Counted from the stretch's first letter, positions 19,169 to 30,369 are shown. The stretch: 64,000 nt of DNA from Hemibagrus wyckioides (GCF_019097595.1 NC_080732.1:1367354-1431353); one strand, 5' to 3'. A program made the numbers and translations. Notes: generated from the letters alone by a model not told the origin.

Positions 19169-19843
19169 AAGAAGTGCTTTTGGTTGAGAAGGAGGAAGGA
19201 GCAGTGGATGGAGTGGAGTGTTCTTCTCAGTGTTCAGAGCTGTGAGTGCAGACCCAGTGCCAGTCCACACTGTCCACTCAGATTCACTTCACTGCTCTCA
19301 TTTACAGCGTATTTAAACACAGCAGACGGGAGAACAGAGAGCTGACAGCTACATGAAACACAGCTTCATCTGAAGGCCAAATCGGAACAACGGAGCAAAA
19401 CTTTTCTTCTCACAAAATCGACTTGGTGGTAGGAATCGTAGCCGAGAAGATCTGAGATAAAGTGAGGTGAGATACTGACACGTCTGTGATGTTTAAATCA
19501 AGCCAGAGCATCAGACAGGCCGCTGCCTTCATGTTTACATGCCTCTCCTCCTTCAGTCAATTAACCGTGCTAAACGCTAGCAGCTCTGACCTGGAGCTCA
19601 GCCGGATTTCGTCAGATAGCCAGCTGCCAGTGAGCGATAAATGATTTAGCGGAGTACATTAGCCTGAACTCGCCTTCAGGCCTGGGTGTCCTCTTACACT
19701 GTGTCTCACTTCTGCAGGAGGAGGAGTGAAGCTACAGATGAAACGCTGGACTTCACTACAGCTGATTATATACAACAATAACAACAAGACTAACAATCAC
19801 CAAAGCTTTCTCTTCGGTGTAGATCAAATATCTTCTATAGTAT

Positions 19844-19844
<1 letters not shown>

Positions 19845-19899
<55 letters not shown>

Positions 19900-19940
19900 C
19901 CTGTTCAACCAACCAAAAATCAATCAATCAATCAATCAAT
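19845..19940 (+). repeat. (TCAA)n microsatellite
   Basis: A long TCAA run is broken by CACCTGTTCAACCAACCAAA and then resumes. The SINQSINQ open frame over it is a repeat artefact. Confidence 0.95.
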
Positions 19941-21239
19941 TCTTGCTGAATGTTTAATTTTATATAAAAATATCTATGGTTTTATTTCGTATTGGTTTAG
20001 GGTTTAAACTGATCCTTGAAAGTGCAGAACCAAAGAAACCTGATATTGAGTTTTCTGGTTATCATGTTCAAATTATTCACACCCCTCTATCATCTTTAAA
20101 TCTGAGCATCAGATCAATACGAGGCAGGAAGAAGAAGAAGGATCAATAAAATGTTTAATCTTCGAGTCTCTGTTCAGCATAAAGACGAGGGACAGGAATC
20201 GAGAGACGAGGGACAAGAGACGAGGGACAAGAGAGCGAGCTATCTTACGGTTTACATACGGGGGAGACGCTGCTCTGATGTGGAATAAAGGAGCGGGATT
20301 GACCACAGAGACGGCGCCGGAGCTGTGACACCAAGCGGTTCTGATCCGAATGCGGAATGTCCAGGATCCTCGGACGTAGAAAAGAATAATAATAATAAAA
20401 AAAACGTCCTGCGGCGTTTAATAAAGCCATCCTCGACGGAGCGATCGCTCTGACGTGATGTTGGAATCCGAGCGTTTTTACGGCGCCGTGTCCTCACCGG
20501 GAGAGCGGCGTGATGGATGGACACTGCTTTAATTTCATTTAGATGAATTTATTCAGGATTAAAGCTACGCTGCTCGCCTCATCCATCACCTTTACACGCT
20601 CAGATATACTACAGTACGCTCACTTCACACTTCCTGTCATCTCCACTAAGGTTCAAACGCCACGTGAGGCACCTGTGTGGGAATTAGCGCTCGTGCAGAA
20701 GCCGAGAGCCGCAAAACGAGGGTGATTTATCACATCTGGAACGGGACGTCCCTCATCTCATCTCATTTTCTGTCTAGTGCAGCCCCAAGCCATGAAACGA
20801 TGGTGCAAAAAATCCACACTAAATAAATAGGATTGATTTCAGGATATTTGCGAGTAGCTTATTGCTATTATGCGACCAAAATGACCGTAAATTGCGCGTT
20901 TTGGTTTTTTTTGGTTTGAAGAACCTTTAAGTATCAGACTGAACGGTTACACGATGATGATTCTTCTTTTTGATAAACAGGAAAAACAAAAGCTTACAAA
21001 AACTCAAGATGTGAACAAAACACGAACGATCCAAGACGCAATTTAAAAATGAATATCAGGCTAAAGGATGTAAGACATTAAAATAGATGACAATGAGATC
21101 TAAAAGAATAACTGGATTAAATAATGTTTACCTTTTTACATTTATTTTCTAAAGAGAACTGAGTTGTTAATAAAGAAATGTATTCAGAGATGAGTTACAT
21201 AAAACCGAGTGAATATCGGAATCACGCACAGCAGATCAT

Positions 21240-21418
21240 TTACACTTCTAACATTGGGGAGATGCCCTTATCCAGAGAGACATACAATTTAGCCCTTCTT
21301 ATACAATTGAGGGTTAAGGGCCTTGCTCAGGGGCCCGGCAGTAGCAGCTTGGTGGGATTCAAACTCACACCCTTCTGATCAGTAGCCCAACACCTTAACC
21401 ATTAAGCTACCACATCCA
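21240..21418 (-). mobile_element. tRNA-derived SINE, near full length
   Basis: The minus strand starts TGGTAGCTTAATGGTTAAGG (A box). It then has GTGAGTTTGAATCCCAC (B box), GGGCCCCTGAGCAAGGCCC and CTGGATAAGGGCATCTCCCC at the 3' end. A tRNA-like head joined to an unrelated body is the hallmark of SINEs. It lies in the same orientation as the host transcript. Confidence 0.8.
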
Positions 21419-21761
21419 TAGCCATATGCATATGGGGCGGAGTTTGAGTGAAAACAAAACAAAAAAAACCACTAATCAGTCTGTATTTTCTATTCCGGGT
21501 TTTTTTTTGGCAAGCATTTAACCCTGAGATATTAAGAAACATCTGGTAAAGCTGTTGGTTTATACAACACACAGGCTATTTAAATGATCTAATCTAATCT
21601 AATCCAGGGCTGTCTGATCTTATCCACAAATGTCCAGTCAAACATGCTGAGAGTCTGCTTTCTGATCAGATCAGACACTGGATCTAAACTCAGGAAATCC
21701 ATGTACAGCTGTGGAACCTGACTGAATACATTTTCCAAATAAACAAACAAACAAACAAATA

Positions 21762-21794
<33 letters not shown>

Positions 21795-21837
21795 CACAAT
21801 CTTGACTAGTTGTGTTGCCTTATGTTAAATTATTTAC

Positions 21838-22092
21838 TAAATCATGGGGGCAGTGTTTGGGCTCAAAGGGGCAGAAGTGGTTCAGACTCTGGGTCATTCA
21901 CTGGAGGATTGTGGTTCAGGCTCCAGCACTGCCAAGCTGCCACTGTTGGGCCCTTGTGCAAGGCCCCCAACGCACCCTGCTCCAGGGGCACTTGCATCAT
22001 GACTGACCCTGCCCTCTGACCCCAATCCCCAAGGATGTGATATGTGAAGAAAGAATTTCACTGTGCAGTAATGTATACGTGACAAATAAATA
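21838..22092 (+). mobile_element. tRNA-derived SINE, second family
   Basis: The head contains GTGGTTCAGACTCTGG and GTGGTTCAGGCTCCAGCAC (B-box-like). The body has GCCAAGCTGCCACTGTTGGG, and the 3' end GAATTTCACTGTGCAGTAAT leads to a GTGACAAATAAAT tail. The body shares the GCCACTGTTGGGCCC module with many fish SINEs, but the 3' tail differs from the 21240 family. The A-box region is diverged. Confidence 0.7.
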
Positions 22093-22469
22093 CAAGCTGA
22101 TATCGACATCCAGGTGATATTTACTCTCAATCTCTTGGTCTCATTAAGGACTATAAGGTAATAAATCCAGTGAGAGGTTCTGATATATCCTCATGAGAGC
22201 CGTCACACTGACACGCTTTTCTCTGGAGGTTATAACAGCAGCGATATAAACATTCCTGGAGTACACAGCATGTAGTAAATGCTTATTAAATGACGGATCT
22301 TTACTACCACAAAATTTTTATAAGGTTCTAAACCATGCGGCTGCCAGGAGTTTGAAGTTTTAATGCCGCTGGCGTCTACCCTAAAACCTTTCGGTGCACT
22401 GGGAGCAGGATGAACACGACCCACAAAAACCGCCGCTAATTGCTCCTCGTCTCCTGCCAGCACGCTCAC

Positions 22470-22655
22470 CTGATCCAGCGCCTTCTTTTTCTTCTTCTTC
22501 TTTCCCCAGCAGCCTGAACTCTCTCCGTCCTTGCCATTGGAGTCACTGCACAGAAGGTCGTCCAGCTCCTCGGTGCCCATCTGCTGTCCCTGAGACGTTT
22601 CGGCTGCCAGTCGGTATGAGAGGTTCCTTAAGATGCACACACAGTTTTCTATGGT
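22470..22655 (-). CDS. ctnnd2: ctnnd2 window exon 5: ARM repeat plus poly-lysine loop
   Basis: 186 nt, 62 codons, phase 0 at both ends, so skipping it would keep frame. The product starts [16 protein letters not shown], an ARM helix, then runs into an acidic linker ([20 protein letters not shown]) and [14 protein letters not shown]. The seven-lysine loop interrupts the ARM array in p120-family proteins and is linked in the family to nuclear import and Rho regulation; that role is family knowledge, not shown here. As recalled, human CTNND2 ends this exon SQDQ while this copy has ALDQ. The acceptor is TTCTCCTCAG and the donor is GTGAGC. Confidence 0.95.
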
Positions 22656-24045
22656 CTGAGGAGAACGAAACACAGAAGAGTTAATGCACATGACCTGAAA
22701 TGTCCTCCTGCGTTAATGCTTTGCTGCCAGCAAGCCAAGTAACGATCGGATGCATTAAAGCGGCCATTACTGAAAAGATCGACTTGTCCATCGTTTAGCA
22801 AACACCTGGAGGTTCTCTCGGTTCTCCTTTGGGGACAGAGCCGAGTTTCTGAAAAGCACAGGAAAGATGGGGGGCTCTCTCTCTCTCTCCCTCTCTCTCG
22901 CAGCTCAAAGTGGCTAATTATATAATTATATATTTTGTCATCCATTTAAACGAGATTAAAGAAAATCCGTTCGGAAAAAAAAACAACCACGGCCAGACGA
23001 TCCATCGGCATTTAACTCGCACTCCATTTAACGAGGTATTAAAGGGAGACACAGTAGCAGAGGGAGAGGGAAGCCTGCCAGGCCAGCGGGGGAATGAATG
23101 CGAGGAAATTACGATGAAAAATGACTGACTTGCTGCGGCTGCTTGTTTTTGCCGTCGCTGAGCGAGAAGGACGAGCCTCTCTGCAAACAAAAATAATGAG
23201 CGTAATCAGAGAAACAGTGTCGGAATTATGCTCCGACATTTCAGACATAACACAAGCCTCTGCAGTCGACATCTCACGTTCTTCTGCCAGGATTTTAACT
23301 AATCACAAAATACTTCCACAAAATACCTTGACGGATTTACCACCGGAAACTGATTTCAGCATAAAGAACGTATTTTTTTTAGCATAAAATTTTTATTATT
23401 TTAGAAACACGTGTTTGTAAGACGTCTTTGTGTAAAGATGGATAAGTTCAGCTTTGGGAAAGACTTCCTGAGATTGCGGGCTCATCCTCAAGCCTTGTTT
23501 CAGTGTATAAAGAAATTTTTAACAATATTTTTAAAAATATTTATTAAAACTAAAAACATAAATCAATGAATAAAGGACAATATCAATTTTTGGATTTTAT
23601 TTACAAATGATGCAAATGTGTTAATAAATATAAATAAAGTAAATAAACATCAGACTTCTGGACTGAATTCTGATGCAAGAGCTAAAGAAAGTCTTTTTTT
23701 TACTTGGCTACGACTTGAGCAGAAAGTTGGCGATGGTGAAAAAGATGAATGGGACAGAGGAGGAAGAGGAGGAGGAGGTGCTGAGGAAGCTGTAATGAGC
23801 TGGGGTTTGGAGATGACCAGAGGCAGAACGCTGAGTCGAGCGTGTAGCATCAGCACGGCTCAGCGCTCTATCCTCATTAGCATAAACACGCTTCCTGTGC
23901 CGGCGTCACCACCCTGAAGAGGAGCGAGCGCCGCTAAATCATGATTAAAGACGAGCGTTTAGGAAAACAGGAGCCGGGAAAAGCTCGAGAAAAGATCCCT
24001 GATAGTGGAGGTGATGCAGGAGGAGGAAGAAGAACAGACACAAAC
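22656..24045 (-). other. Intron between exons 4 and 5 (1.4 kb)
   Basis: Apart from a CT tract near 22876-22900 and a GGA-rich tract near 23755-23785, no repeat is recognised. The 22910-23340 stretch is free of tandem repeats and contains several TAATTA-like words and AATTATGC. It could hold regulatory sequence, but conservation cannot be judged here. Confidence 0.75.
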
Positions 24046-24163
24046 CTTGCTATCAATCTCGCTGCTCCCCAGTGCGGTCTGGATGACGAAGAGCAGAGCG
24101 TCTGTCAGACCTTCACACTCCCTCATCCTCCTCCTCGCCTCCTCTCCGGCCGAGCTCACGTTC
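24046..24163 (-). CDS. ctnnd2: ctnnd2 window exon 4: [17 protein letters not shown] segment
   Basis: 118 nt: one base completing Arg, then 39 codons [18 protein letters not shown] to GSSEIDSK. The run [13 protein letters not shown] and the end GSSEIDSK match remembered CTNND2 rather than PKP4, which has a different stretch after the Cys. The acceptor is TTTCAG at 24164-24169, directly preceded by a (TG)8 microsatellite. The donor is GTTTGT at 24045 downward, a weaker-looking site than the GTAAG donors of exons 1, 2 and 7. It joins exon 5 in phase 0 (DSK then TIENC). Confidence 0.95.
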
Positions 24164-24168
24164 CTGAA

Positions 24169-24184
24169 ACACACACACACACAC
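24169..24184 (+). repeat. (AC)8 forming the upstream part of the exon 4 acceptor
   Basis: In the transcript this is (TG)8 directly followed by TTTCAG and exon 4. It takes the place of a normal polypyrimidine tract. Confidence 0.9.
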
Positions 24185-24221
24185 ATATTCAGTGTCTTCT
24201 TCGTCATCATCATCATCATAT

Positions 24222-24224
24222 ATA

Positions 24225-24265
<41 letters not shown>

Positions 24266-24266
24266 T
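24222..24266 (+). repeat. (ATT)n microsatellite
   Basis: About a dozen ATT units follow a short CATCAT run at 24203-24218. Confidence 0.95.
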
Positions 24267-24350
24267 AGTGTAGTAGTTAATTATGCTATTGTTTAGTAGT
24301 TCATTAAAAAAATCAAACAGGAATATTCATTAAATAGCAATTAAACAATC

Positions 24351-24464
24351 ATCCATCCATCCATTTTCTATACCCGCTTTATTCCTAATTAGGGTCACGG
24401 GGATCTGCTGGAGCCTATCCCAGCACACACTGGGTGAAAGGCAGGGGTCCACTCTGGACAGGTC
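24351..24464 (+). repeat. Fragment of a common teleost interspersed repeat, left part
   Basis: CATTTTCTATACCCGCTTTA, AGGGTCACGGGGATCTGCTG, GAGCCTATCCCAGCACACAC and GGTCCACTCTGGACAGGTC form a chain familiar from many fish genomes. What appears to be its other end occurs separately at 50745-50875. The family name is left open. Confidence 0.65.
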
Positions 24465-24784
24465 TAAACAATCAATAAATAAAATTTTATTTATTTTTAT
24501 TATTAGTAGTAGTTATTATAAATGACTAACGAATAATTAAGAATTATTAGTAATGATTACTTCATTTAATAAAAAAAATTAAATAGAAATATTCATTAAA
24601 GAGTAAATATTAATTCAAATGTTAAATCAATTAAATAATTAAATGTAATTTTTTATATAGTTATTTTTCTTGTTCTATTAGTAGTAGTATCAGAGAAAGA
24701 ATTGATTTTTTTAAATCTTTTATTTACTTTAGTTGTATTTTTTCTGTGTTATTATTGATTGAATTATTGATTTTTATTGATTAG

Positions 24785-24858
24785 AGGGAGAGAGAGAGAG
24801 AGAGAGTGTGTGTGTGTGTGTGTGTGTGAAAGAGAGAGATAGTGTGTGCATGTGTGTG

Positions 24859-24900
<42 letters not shown>

Positions 24901-24925
24901 AGAGAGAGAGAGAGAGAGAGAGAAT
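24785..24925 (+). repeat. Compound (GA)n/(GT)n microsatellite
   Basis: Alternating GA and GT runs with short interruptions. The GT parts are purine-pyrimidine alternating and could adopt Z-DNA. Confidence 0.95.
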
Positions 24926-25039
24926 GAGAGAATGTGAGAGAGACTAATTTGCATATCAGATCGTTGGGGTGGTTTGATTGACTTGCTCTGAATTCAGTCT
25001 TTGACTTTGACGTGATAAATATTTGATTGTTTTCTCTCT

Positions 25040-25135
25040 CAGGGAGACGAGGACAGAGAGATCAGGGAGATGAGGACAGAGAGATCAGGGAGATGAGGAG
25101 AGAGAGATCAGGGAGATGAGGACAGAGAGATCACG
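25040..25135 (+). repeat. 23-bp minisatellite, four copies
   Basis: GGGAGATGAGGACAGAGAGA plus TCA is repeated four times with single-base differences (GACGAGG, GAGGAGAG). Confidence 0.9.
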
Positions 25136-25394
25136 AATAGTTTATTTACTCTCTTATTTATTGTTGCTTACTGAGTAAACAAGTGTCTGATATTAACCAA
25201 GAGGAACTTCTGAAACACTGCTCAGAGTCTTTCTTTTTCCCAATTACCTCATGGAGAGACGATTAATTATTGTCTAATCAATTAAACTTCTAACTTTTAT
25301 TAATTCATTGTTATTATTTTTCAGTTTATTAAATTATTTTTGATTGGAAAATTTTCTTTCTGGTATTTTGATGAATAAATAGTGTTGGAGCTTT

Positions 25395-25585
25395 GGCAAT
25401 GACTCCTACATTTCAGTTCATTGAATCAGGGAACTGATTCATTTTGTAATTGACTCATTTAAGAATCAACTCAGTTTGACCGACTCTTTCTGTTAGTGAC
25501 TCATACTGGATTGAGTCATTTTAGAATCGACTCCTTTTATAATTGACTCATTTTGGAAATGACACCTTTTAAATCGACTCCCGGC
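25395..25585 (+). repeat. Degenerate GACTCATTTT-type repeats
   Basis: Loosely repeated words ATTGACTCATTTTGG, GAATCGACTCCTTTTATAAT and TTGAGTCATTTTAGAATCGA at spacing of about 20-30 bp. It resembles the GACTCGGGA-type sequence at 51775-52860 and could be a remnant of the same DNA transposon class. Confidence 0.45.
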
Positions 25586-26327
25586 ATCGTCAAAGTGAAC
25601 CGAAAGCAGGATGTGAACCTGATGATTTCATATAGAACATCTATCAAAAAATGTATACAGCCACAATTAAGAAAAACAAACAAGTGAACATTTATTAACA
25701 CTAATAGATCGTTGAAATAGTTCATGAAGTAAATGAATCACTACTTGAAAAAATGACACTGTGTGTTTCACACAATAACCAACAAAATGAGAGATAACCA
25801 AGTAATGAACTAATGAAAAAAATATTTTTTGTATTATTAAATGTGTATTAAATTTGTTGCAGATGTTAGATTCACTAATTAGAAGAACAGCTACAAAGAA
25901 ATTAGAAGCAAAAATATATGTAAATATTAAAATGTGTCCAATTTAAATATTCAAATTAAATTAAATATTTAAATATTTTATTATATTTAAATTACATGTA
26001 TATTTGTTTCAATTATTATTATCATTATTATTATTATTTTAAAATAAAGGGAATGAGAGAAATAAAACACTTCAGGATGTGCTGTTATGGGAAAATAATC
26101 AACCCTGGGGTGGTAAAGGAGCTCATGCAGTGTTTTATTCCTCTCTCTGCCTCGAACGCAGTGTTACAAACCTACAGCGTGTTTCTGCCTTCTTTTTTTG
26201 TTTTTTTGTCTCTGCTGAAAATAACAGCAAATCAAAATCATATTCGAGATTCCAAAACGCTTCGTCATGTCATTGCAGCAGGGAAGATTCGATCTTGACT
26301 AATAGCCCACGGCTGTCCGGTCGAAAG

Positions 26328-26332
26328 AAATA

Positions 26333-26375
<43 letters not shown>
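26328..26375 (+). repeat. (CT)n(CA)n compound microsatellite
   Basis: A CT run of about 12 units directly joins a CA run of about 11-12 units. Confidence 0.95.
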
Positions 26376-26377
<2 letters not shown>

Positions 26378-27189
26378 GAATTCCTGCAGGAGCTCGTCCA
26401 AAACCCTCAAAGAGTCCAAGTAATTTCTCTCTCCCAGCTCGGAGGGAGGGCCACCGCGAGACACTCACATCTCATCTGCATTCTCGTCACTCAGCTCGGC
26501 CCAAATCGATTGCTACATTTCATTTTGTGCGATCGGGAGATGACGAGGAAACAAAACGACGACATTTGCGCTCAGAGAAGCTTCTCTTTCCATCACATTA
26601 ACTTGGCAAAGGCTTTAAAGCTATATCATTTAGCTGCTGCTGATAAAAGCGTGCTCCGGCACAACAAACCCCACTATTTATTCACGTCCCGGCTTTGCCA
26701 TATTGACTTATTAAATATTCACCACAGCAGCCGAGCTGCCTGCTGATCCGCTAACTAACTTTAAATATATATACGAGAAGAGAGAGAAAGAGACACAGAG
26801 AGAGAGAGACAGAGAGAGGCGTCTGGAACACAGCGTTACTCTGGAACATTCCGGCTGCAAAACAAATCACAGGTTGTGTTATATAAAAAAACACAAACTC
26901 CCAAACAGAGGATGATTATTTTCCCATGACAGCATGTCCCCAAGTGTCTATTCCTACTATTACAATTTATATTCATCCAGGAATGACACACCATGCTTTT
27001 TATCCATTTATAGCAGCCTGGAATGCTGAGGAACATCATCTTAGTCCCAGGACTCTCTCTTTTCTTTATCTTTCTCTCTCTTGATGTTAAAAACAAAACA
27101 AAATGAAACACAGCTTGTGTCGCGAGAAACCGCAAAGAAGCGTAAACGCCTCTGTCCTGAAGACGTCAGAAAAGCTACAGCTGCAAAGT

Positions 27190-27812
27190 TAAAAAGCTCT
27201 GAAACTGGAGACTCAGTCAGAGGCTGTGACTCTTGGTCAGTGGCTATGACTCAGTCAGTGGCTGTGATTAAATCAGTGAGTGACTGTGACTCAGTCAGAG
27301 GCTGTGACTCTTGGCCAGTCGCTATGACTCTCGCTTATTGGCTGTGACTGGTTCAGTGTCTGTGACTCTCGGTCAGAGGCTGTGACTCTCGGTCAGAGGC
27401 TGTGACACTCGGTCAGTGGCTGTGACTATCGGTCAGAGGCTGTGACTCTCGGTCAGAGGCTGTGACTCTCGGTCAGTGGCTGTGATTAGGTCAGTGGCTG
27501 TGACTCTCGGTCAGTGGCTGTGACTCGGTCAGTGGCTGTGATTAGGTCAGTGGCTGTGACACTCGGTCAGTGGCTGTGACTCGGTCGGTGGCTGTGATTA
27601 GATCAGTGGCTGTGACTTGGTCAGTGGTTGTGACTCGGTCAGTGGCTAGGACTCCCGGTCAGTGGCTGTGACTCGGTCAGTGGCTGTGACTCGGTCGGTG
27701 GCTGTGATTAGATCAGTGGCTGTGACTCGGTCAGTGGTTGTGACTCGGTCAGTGGCTGGGACTCCCGGTCAGCGGCTGTGACTCGGTCAGTGGCTGTGAC
27801 TCCCGGGCACGT
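27190..27812 (+). repeat. Minisatellite with GTCAGTGGCTGTGACTC unit
   Basis: About 33 units of 17-20 bp. Variants include TCAGAGG, TGATTAG and CTCCCGG. A longer block starting TCGGTCGGTGGCTGTGATTA at 27581 recurs at 27691, giving a 110-bp higher-order unit. The left end has units with TGACTCAGTCAG, an AP-1-like word, while inner units have TGACTCGG instead. Confidence 0.92.
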
Positions 27813-28611
27813 GTATTGACATCTCTCTGTATCAGAGTCTCACTTTACTGCTGATCTGCTTCTCCACAGAAACATCCATGTCTCCTTACACTTACACCAC
27901 TAAAAGCTCAGCTGGCGGAGGATGAGTTCTCTGACTGCAGTGTTTCACGTGAGAAATCACACACGCCGCTCTGCCACGTGGGAAAGCAGTTAATCAGAGG
28001 TTATGCTAATGTGCATCAGGTGCTGCGAGAGCTTTGTGCATGTCACGCCTGGCTTCCCTCCATGTAATAACACAGTAACACAATAAGAGCGCTCCTAAAG
28101 GCTTCGGGGAAACACAAACGCAGAGCACTTACTGTTCATAAAGCCTGAGAAGGAGTTGAGCCGAGAGGGCAGAGGGCCGAGGGAACCGTAAACTCGGCTG
28201 CGCTGGACACAAACCAGCTCTGAAATGTACCGAGAGCTTTAGGGCTAAAATCTGAGAGCGACAACAAGAGCTGCTTTCATCGCTTCACTTCTCTAACTAA
28301 TAACATAAAACCTTTTTAGATTTTTTAAAATGAAATAGATCTGAAGTTTTGTTTATACTGTATTTATAAAAGAGCACATTTAAACTCAATTAGAATGTTA
28401 TTCTACTCAACGCTAGCATGCGTTTATTCAATAAAAGCTCATTTTAAAAAATGTATATTAGAAAATAATAATGTGGAAAGTCTGAAGTGACCTCTGCAGC
28501 TCATCAGCTCAGGAAACCTGCCTCATTCTGTTCCAAATTTATTATCTGTGATCATTTTCAGTGATAAAACATTCAAAAACCATCAAATTATATCAATATA
28601 TATTCAATATA

Positions 28612-28615
<4 letters not shown>

Positions 28616-28680
<65 letters not shown>
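28616..28680 (+). repeat. (TA)n microsatellite on the left side of the Tc1 insertion
   Basis: About 31 TA units. The array resumes on the other side of the transposon at 29933-29970, so the element inserted into a TA array. Confidence 0.95.
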
Positions 28681-28682
<2 letters not shown>

Positions 28683-28684
28683 TA

Positions 28685-29929
28685 CACTATATTGCCAAAA
28701 GTATTCGCTCACCCATCCAAATAATCAGAATCAGGTGTTCCAATCACTTCCATGGCCACAGGTGTATAAAATCAAGCACCTAGGCATGCAGACTGTTTTT
28801 ACAAACATTTGTGAAAGAATGGGTCGCTCTCAGGAGCTCAGTGAATTCCAGCGTGGAACTGTGATAGGATGCCACCTGTGCAACAAATCCAGTCGTGAAA
28901 TTTCCTCGCTCCTAAATATTCCACAGTCAACTGTCAGCTGTATTATAAGAACGTGGAAGTGTTTGGGAACGACAGCAACTCAGCCACGAAGTGGTAGGCC
29001 ACGTAAACTGACGGAGCGGGGTCAGCGGATGCTGAGGCGCATAGTGCGAAGAGGTCACCAACTTTCTGCAGAGTCAATCGCTACAGACCTCCAAACTTCA
29101 TGTGGTCTTCAGATTAGCTCAAGAACAGTGCGCAGAGAGCTTCATGGAATGGGTTTCCATGGCCGAGCAGCTGCATCCAAGCCATACATCACCAAGTGCA
29201 ATGCAAAGCGTCGGATGCAGTGGTGTAAAGCACGCCGCCACTGGACTCTAGAGCAGTGGAGACGCGTTCTCTGGAGTGACGAATCGCGCTTCTCCATCTG
29301 GCAATCTGATGGACGAGTCTGGGTTTGGCGGTTGCCAGGAGAACGGTACTTGTCTGACTGCATTGTGCCAAGTGTAAAGTTTGGTGGAGGGGGGATTATG
29401 GTGTGGGGTTGTTTTTCAGGAGCTGGGCTTGGCCCCTTAGTTCCAGTGAAAGGAACTCTGAATGCATCAGCATACCAAGACATTTTGGACAATTCCATGC
29501 TCCCAACTTTGTGGGAACAGTTTGGAGCTGGCCCCTTCCTCTTCCAACATGACTGTGCACCAGTGCACAAAGCAAGGTCCATAAAGACATGGATGACAGA
29601 GTCTGGTGTGGATGAACTTGACTGGCCTGCACAGAGTCCTGACCTCAACCCGATAGAACACCTTTGGGATGAATTAGAGCGGAGACTGAGAGCCAGGCCT
29701 TCTCGTCCAACATCAGTGTGTGACCTCACAAATGCGCTTCTGGAAGAATGGTCAGAAATTCCCATAAACACACTCCTAAACCTTGTGGACAGCCTTCCCA
29801 GAAGAGTTGAAGCTGTTATAGCTGCAAAGGGTGGACCGACGTCATATTGAACCTTATGGATTAGGAATGGGATGTCACTTAAGTTCATATGCGAGTCAAG
29901 GCAGGTGAGCGAATACTTTTGGCAATATA

Positions 29930-29932
<3 letters not shown>
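28685..29932 (+). mobile_element. Tc1-like DNA transposon, apparently complete (1,248 bp)
   Basis: Terminal inverted repeats are identical over 29 bp (28685-28713 and 29904-29932; outer part CACTATATTGCCAAAAGTAT). Each end is flanked by TA, the expected target duplication of Tc1/mariner elements, although the (TA)n surroundings make the duplication itself uninformative. It carries one full-length transposase on the plus strand, opposite to the host transcript. Perfect terminal repeats and an unbroken transposase suggest a young insertion. Confidence 0.93.
28819..29850 (+). CDS. Tc1-like transposase, 343 aa, DD34E, no visible defect
   Basis: This enzyme would cut and paste its own transposon by binding the terminal repeats in the nucleus and cutting DNA with a metal-dependent RNase-H-like fold. 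The start chosen is the ATG giving [15 protein letters not shown], the usual start for this family. The open frame extends 86 codons further upstream, but that part translates the (TA)n array and the terminal repeat. Visible parts are a paired-like helix-turn-helix at about residues 10-46, GRPR (59-62, AT-hook-like), a second helix-turn-helix at about 65-110 and the catalytic domain from about 150. The triad is Asp154 (WSDES), Asp245 (FQHDC) and Glu280 (LNPIEHLW), with 34 residues between the last two. The glycine-rich box is GGGGIMVWG (189-197). The length fits the usual ~340 aa of Tc1 transposases. Whether it is expressed is unknown. Confidence 0.95.
   Translation: MGRSQELSEFQRGTVIGCHLCNKSSREISSLLNIPQSTVSCIIRTWKCLGTTATQPRSGRPRKLTERGQRMLRRIVRRGHQLSAESIATDLQTSCGLQISSRTVRRELHGMGFHGRAAASKPYITKCNAKRRMQWCKARRHWTLEQWRRVLWSDESRFSIWQSDGRVWVWRLPGERYLSDCIVPSVKFGGGGIMVWGCFSGAGLGPLVPVKGTLNASAYQDILDNSMLPTLWEQFGAGPFLFQHDCAPVHKARSIKTWMTESGVDELDWPAQSPDLNPIEHLWDELERRLRARPSRPTSVCDLTNALLEEWSEIPINTLLNLVDSLPRRVEAVIAAKGGPTSY

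Positions 29933-29970
<38 letters not shown>
29933..29970 (+). repeat. (TA)n microsatellite on the right side of the Tc1 insertion
   Basis: Continuation of the 28616 TA array beyond the transposon. Confidence 0.93.
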
Positions 29971-29973
<3 letters not shown>

Positions 29974-30369
29974 CATAAGAATATTATTATCAGTTAGGCA
30001 GGTAATGTGACCTTGCAGTGACCTTGACCATGTCTGGATCAGTTCCAAAATCTAATCAGATCATTTCCTGGTTCCGATCATCACTCCGTATCAATCCCAC
30101 AAACATTCAGCTGCTCGTTCTGGAGATCTCACACTAACGAGGACACACAGAAGGACACCCTGCTAATATAATTCCACCTATAAAACCCCCTGAAGACATA
30201 AAAATAGAAATAAATATATAACTGAAACATATCCAGGCTTTCAGAGGTTCACTTTCTGCTGTTCTTTGAGGTACTTCTGCTGAAGCATTAACCAGGGATT
30301 AGTGTGATAGACTGTTCTGTGAAATCCAGACGAAAAGCAAATGAAATATTTCCAGCCATTAAAGGAGTA

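Noticed and set aside
29142..29888. 248-codon minus-strand frame inside the Tc1 element
   Set aside because: Antisense shadow of the transposase gene.
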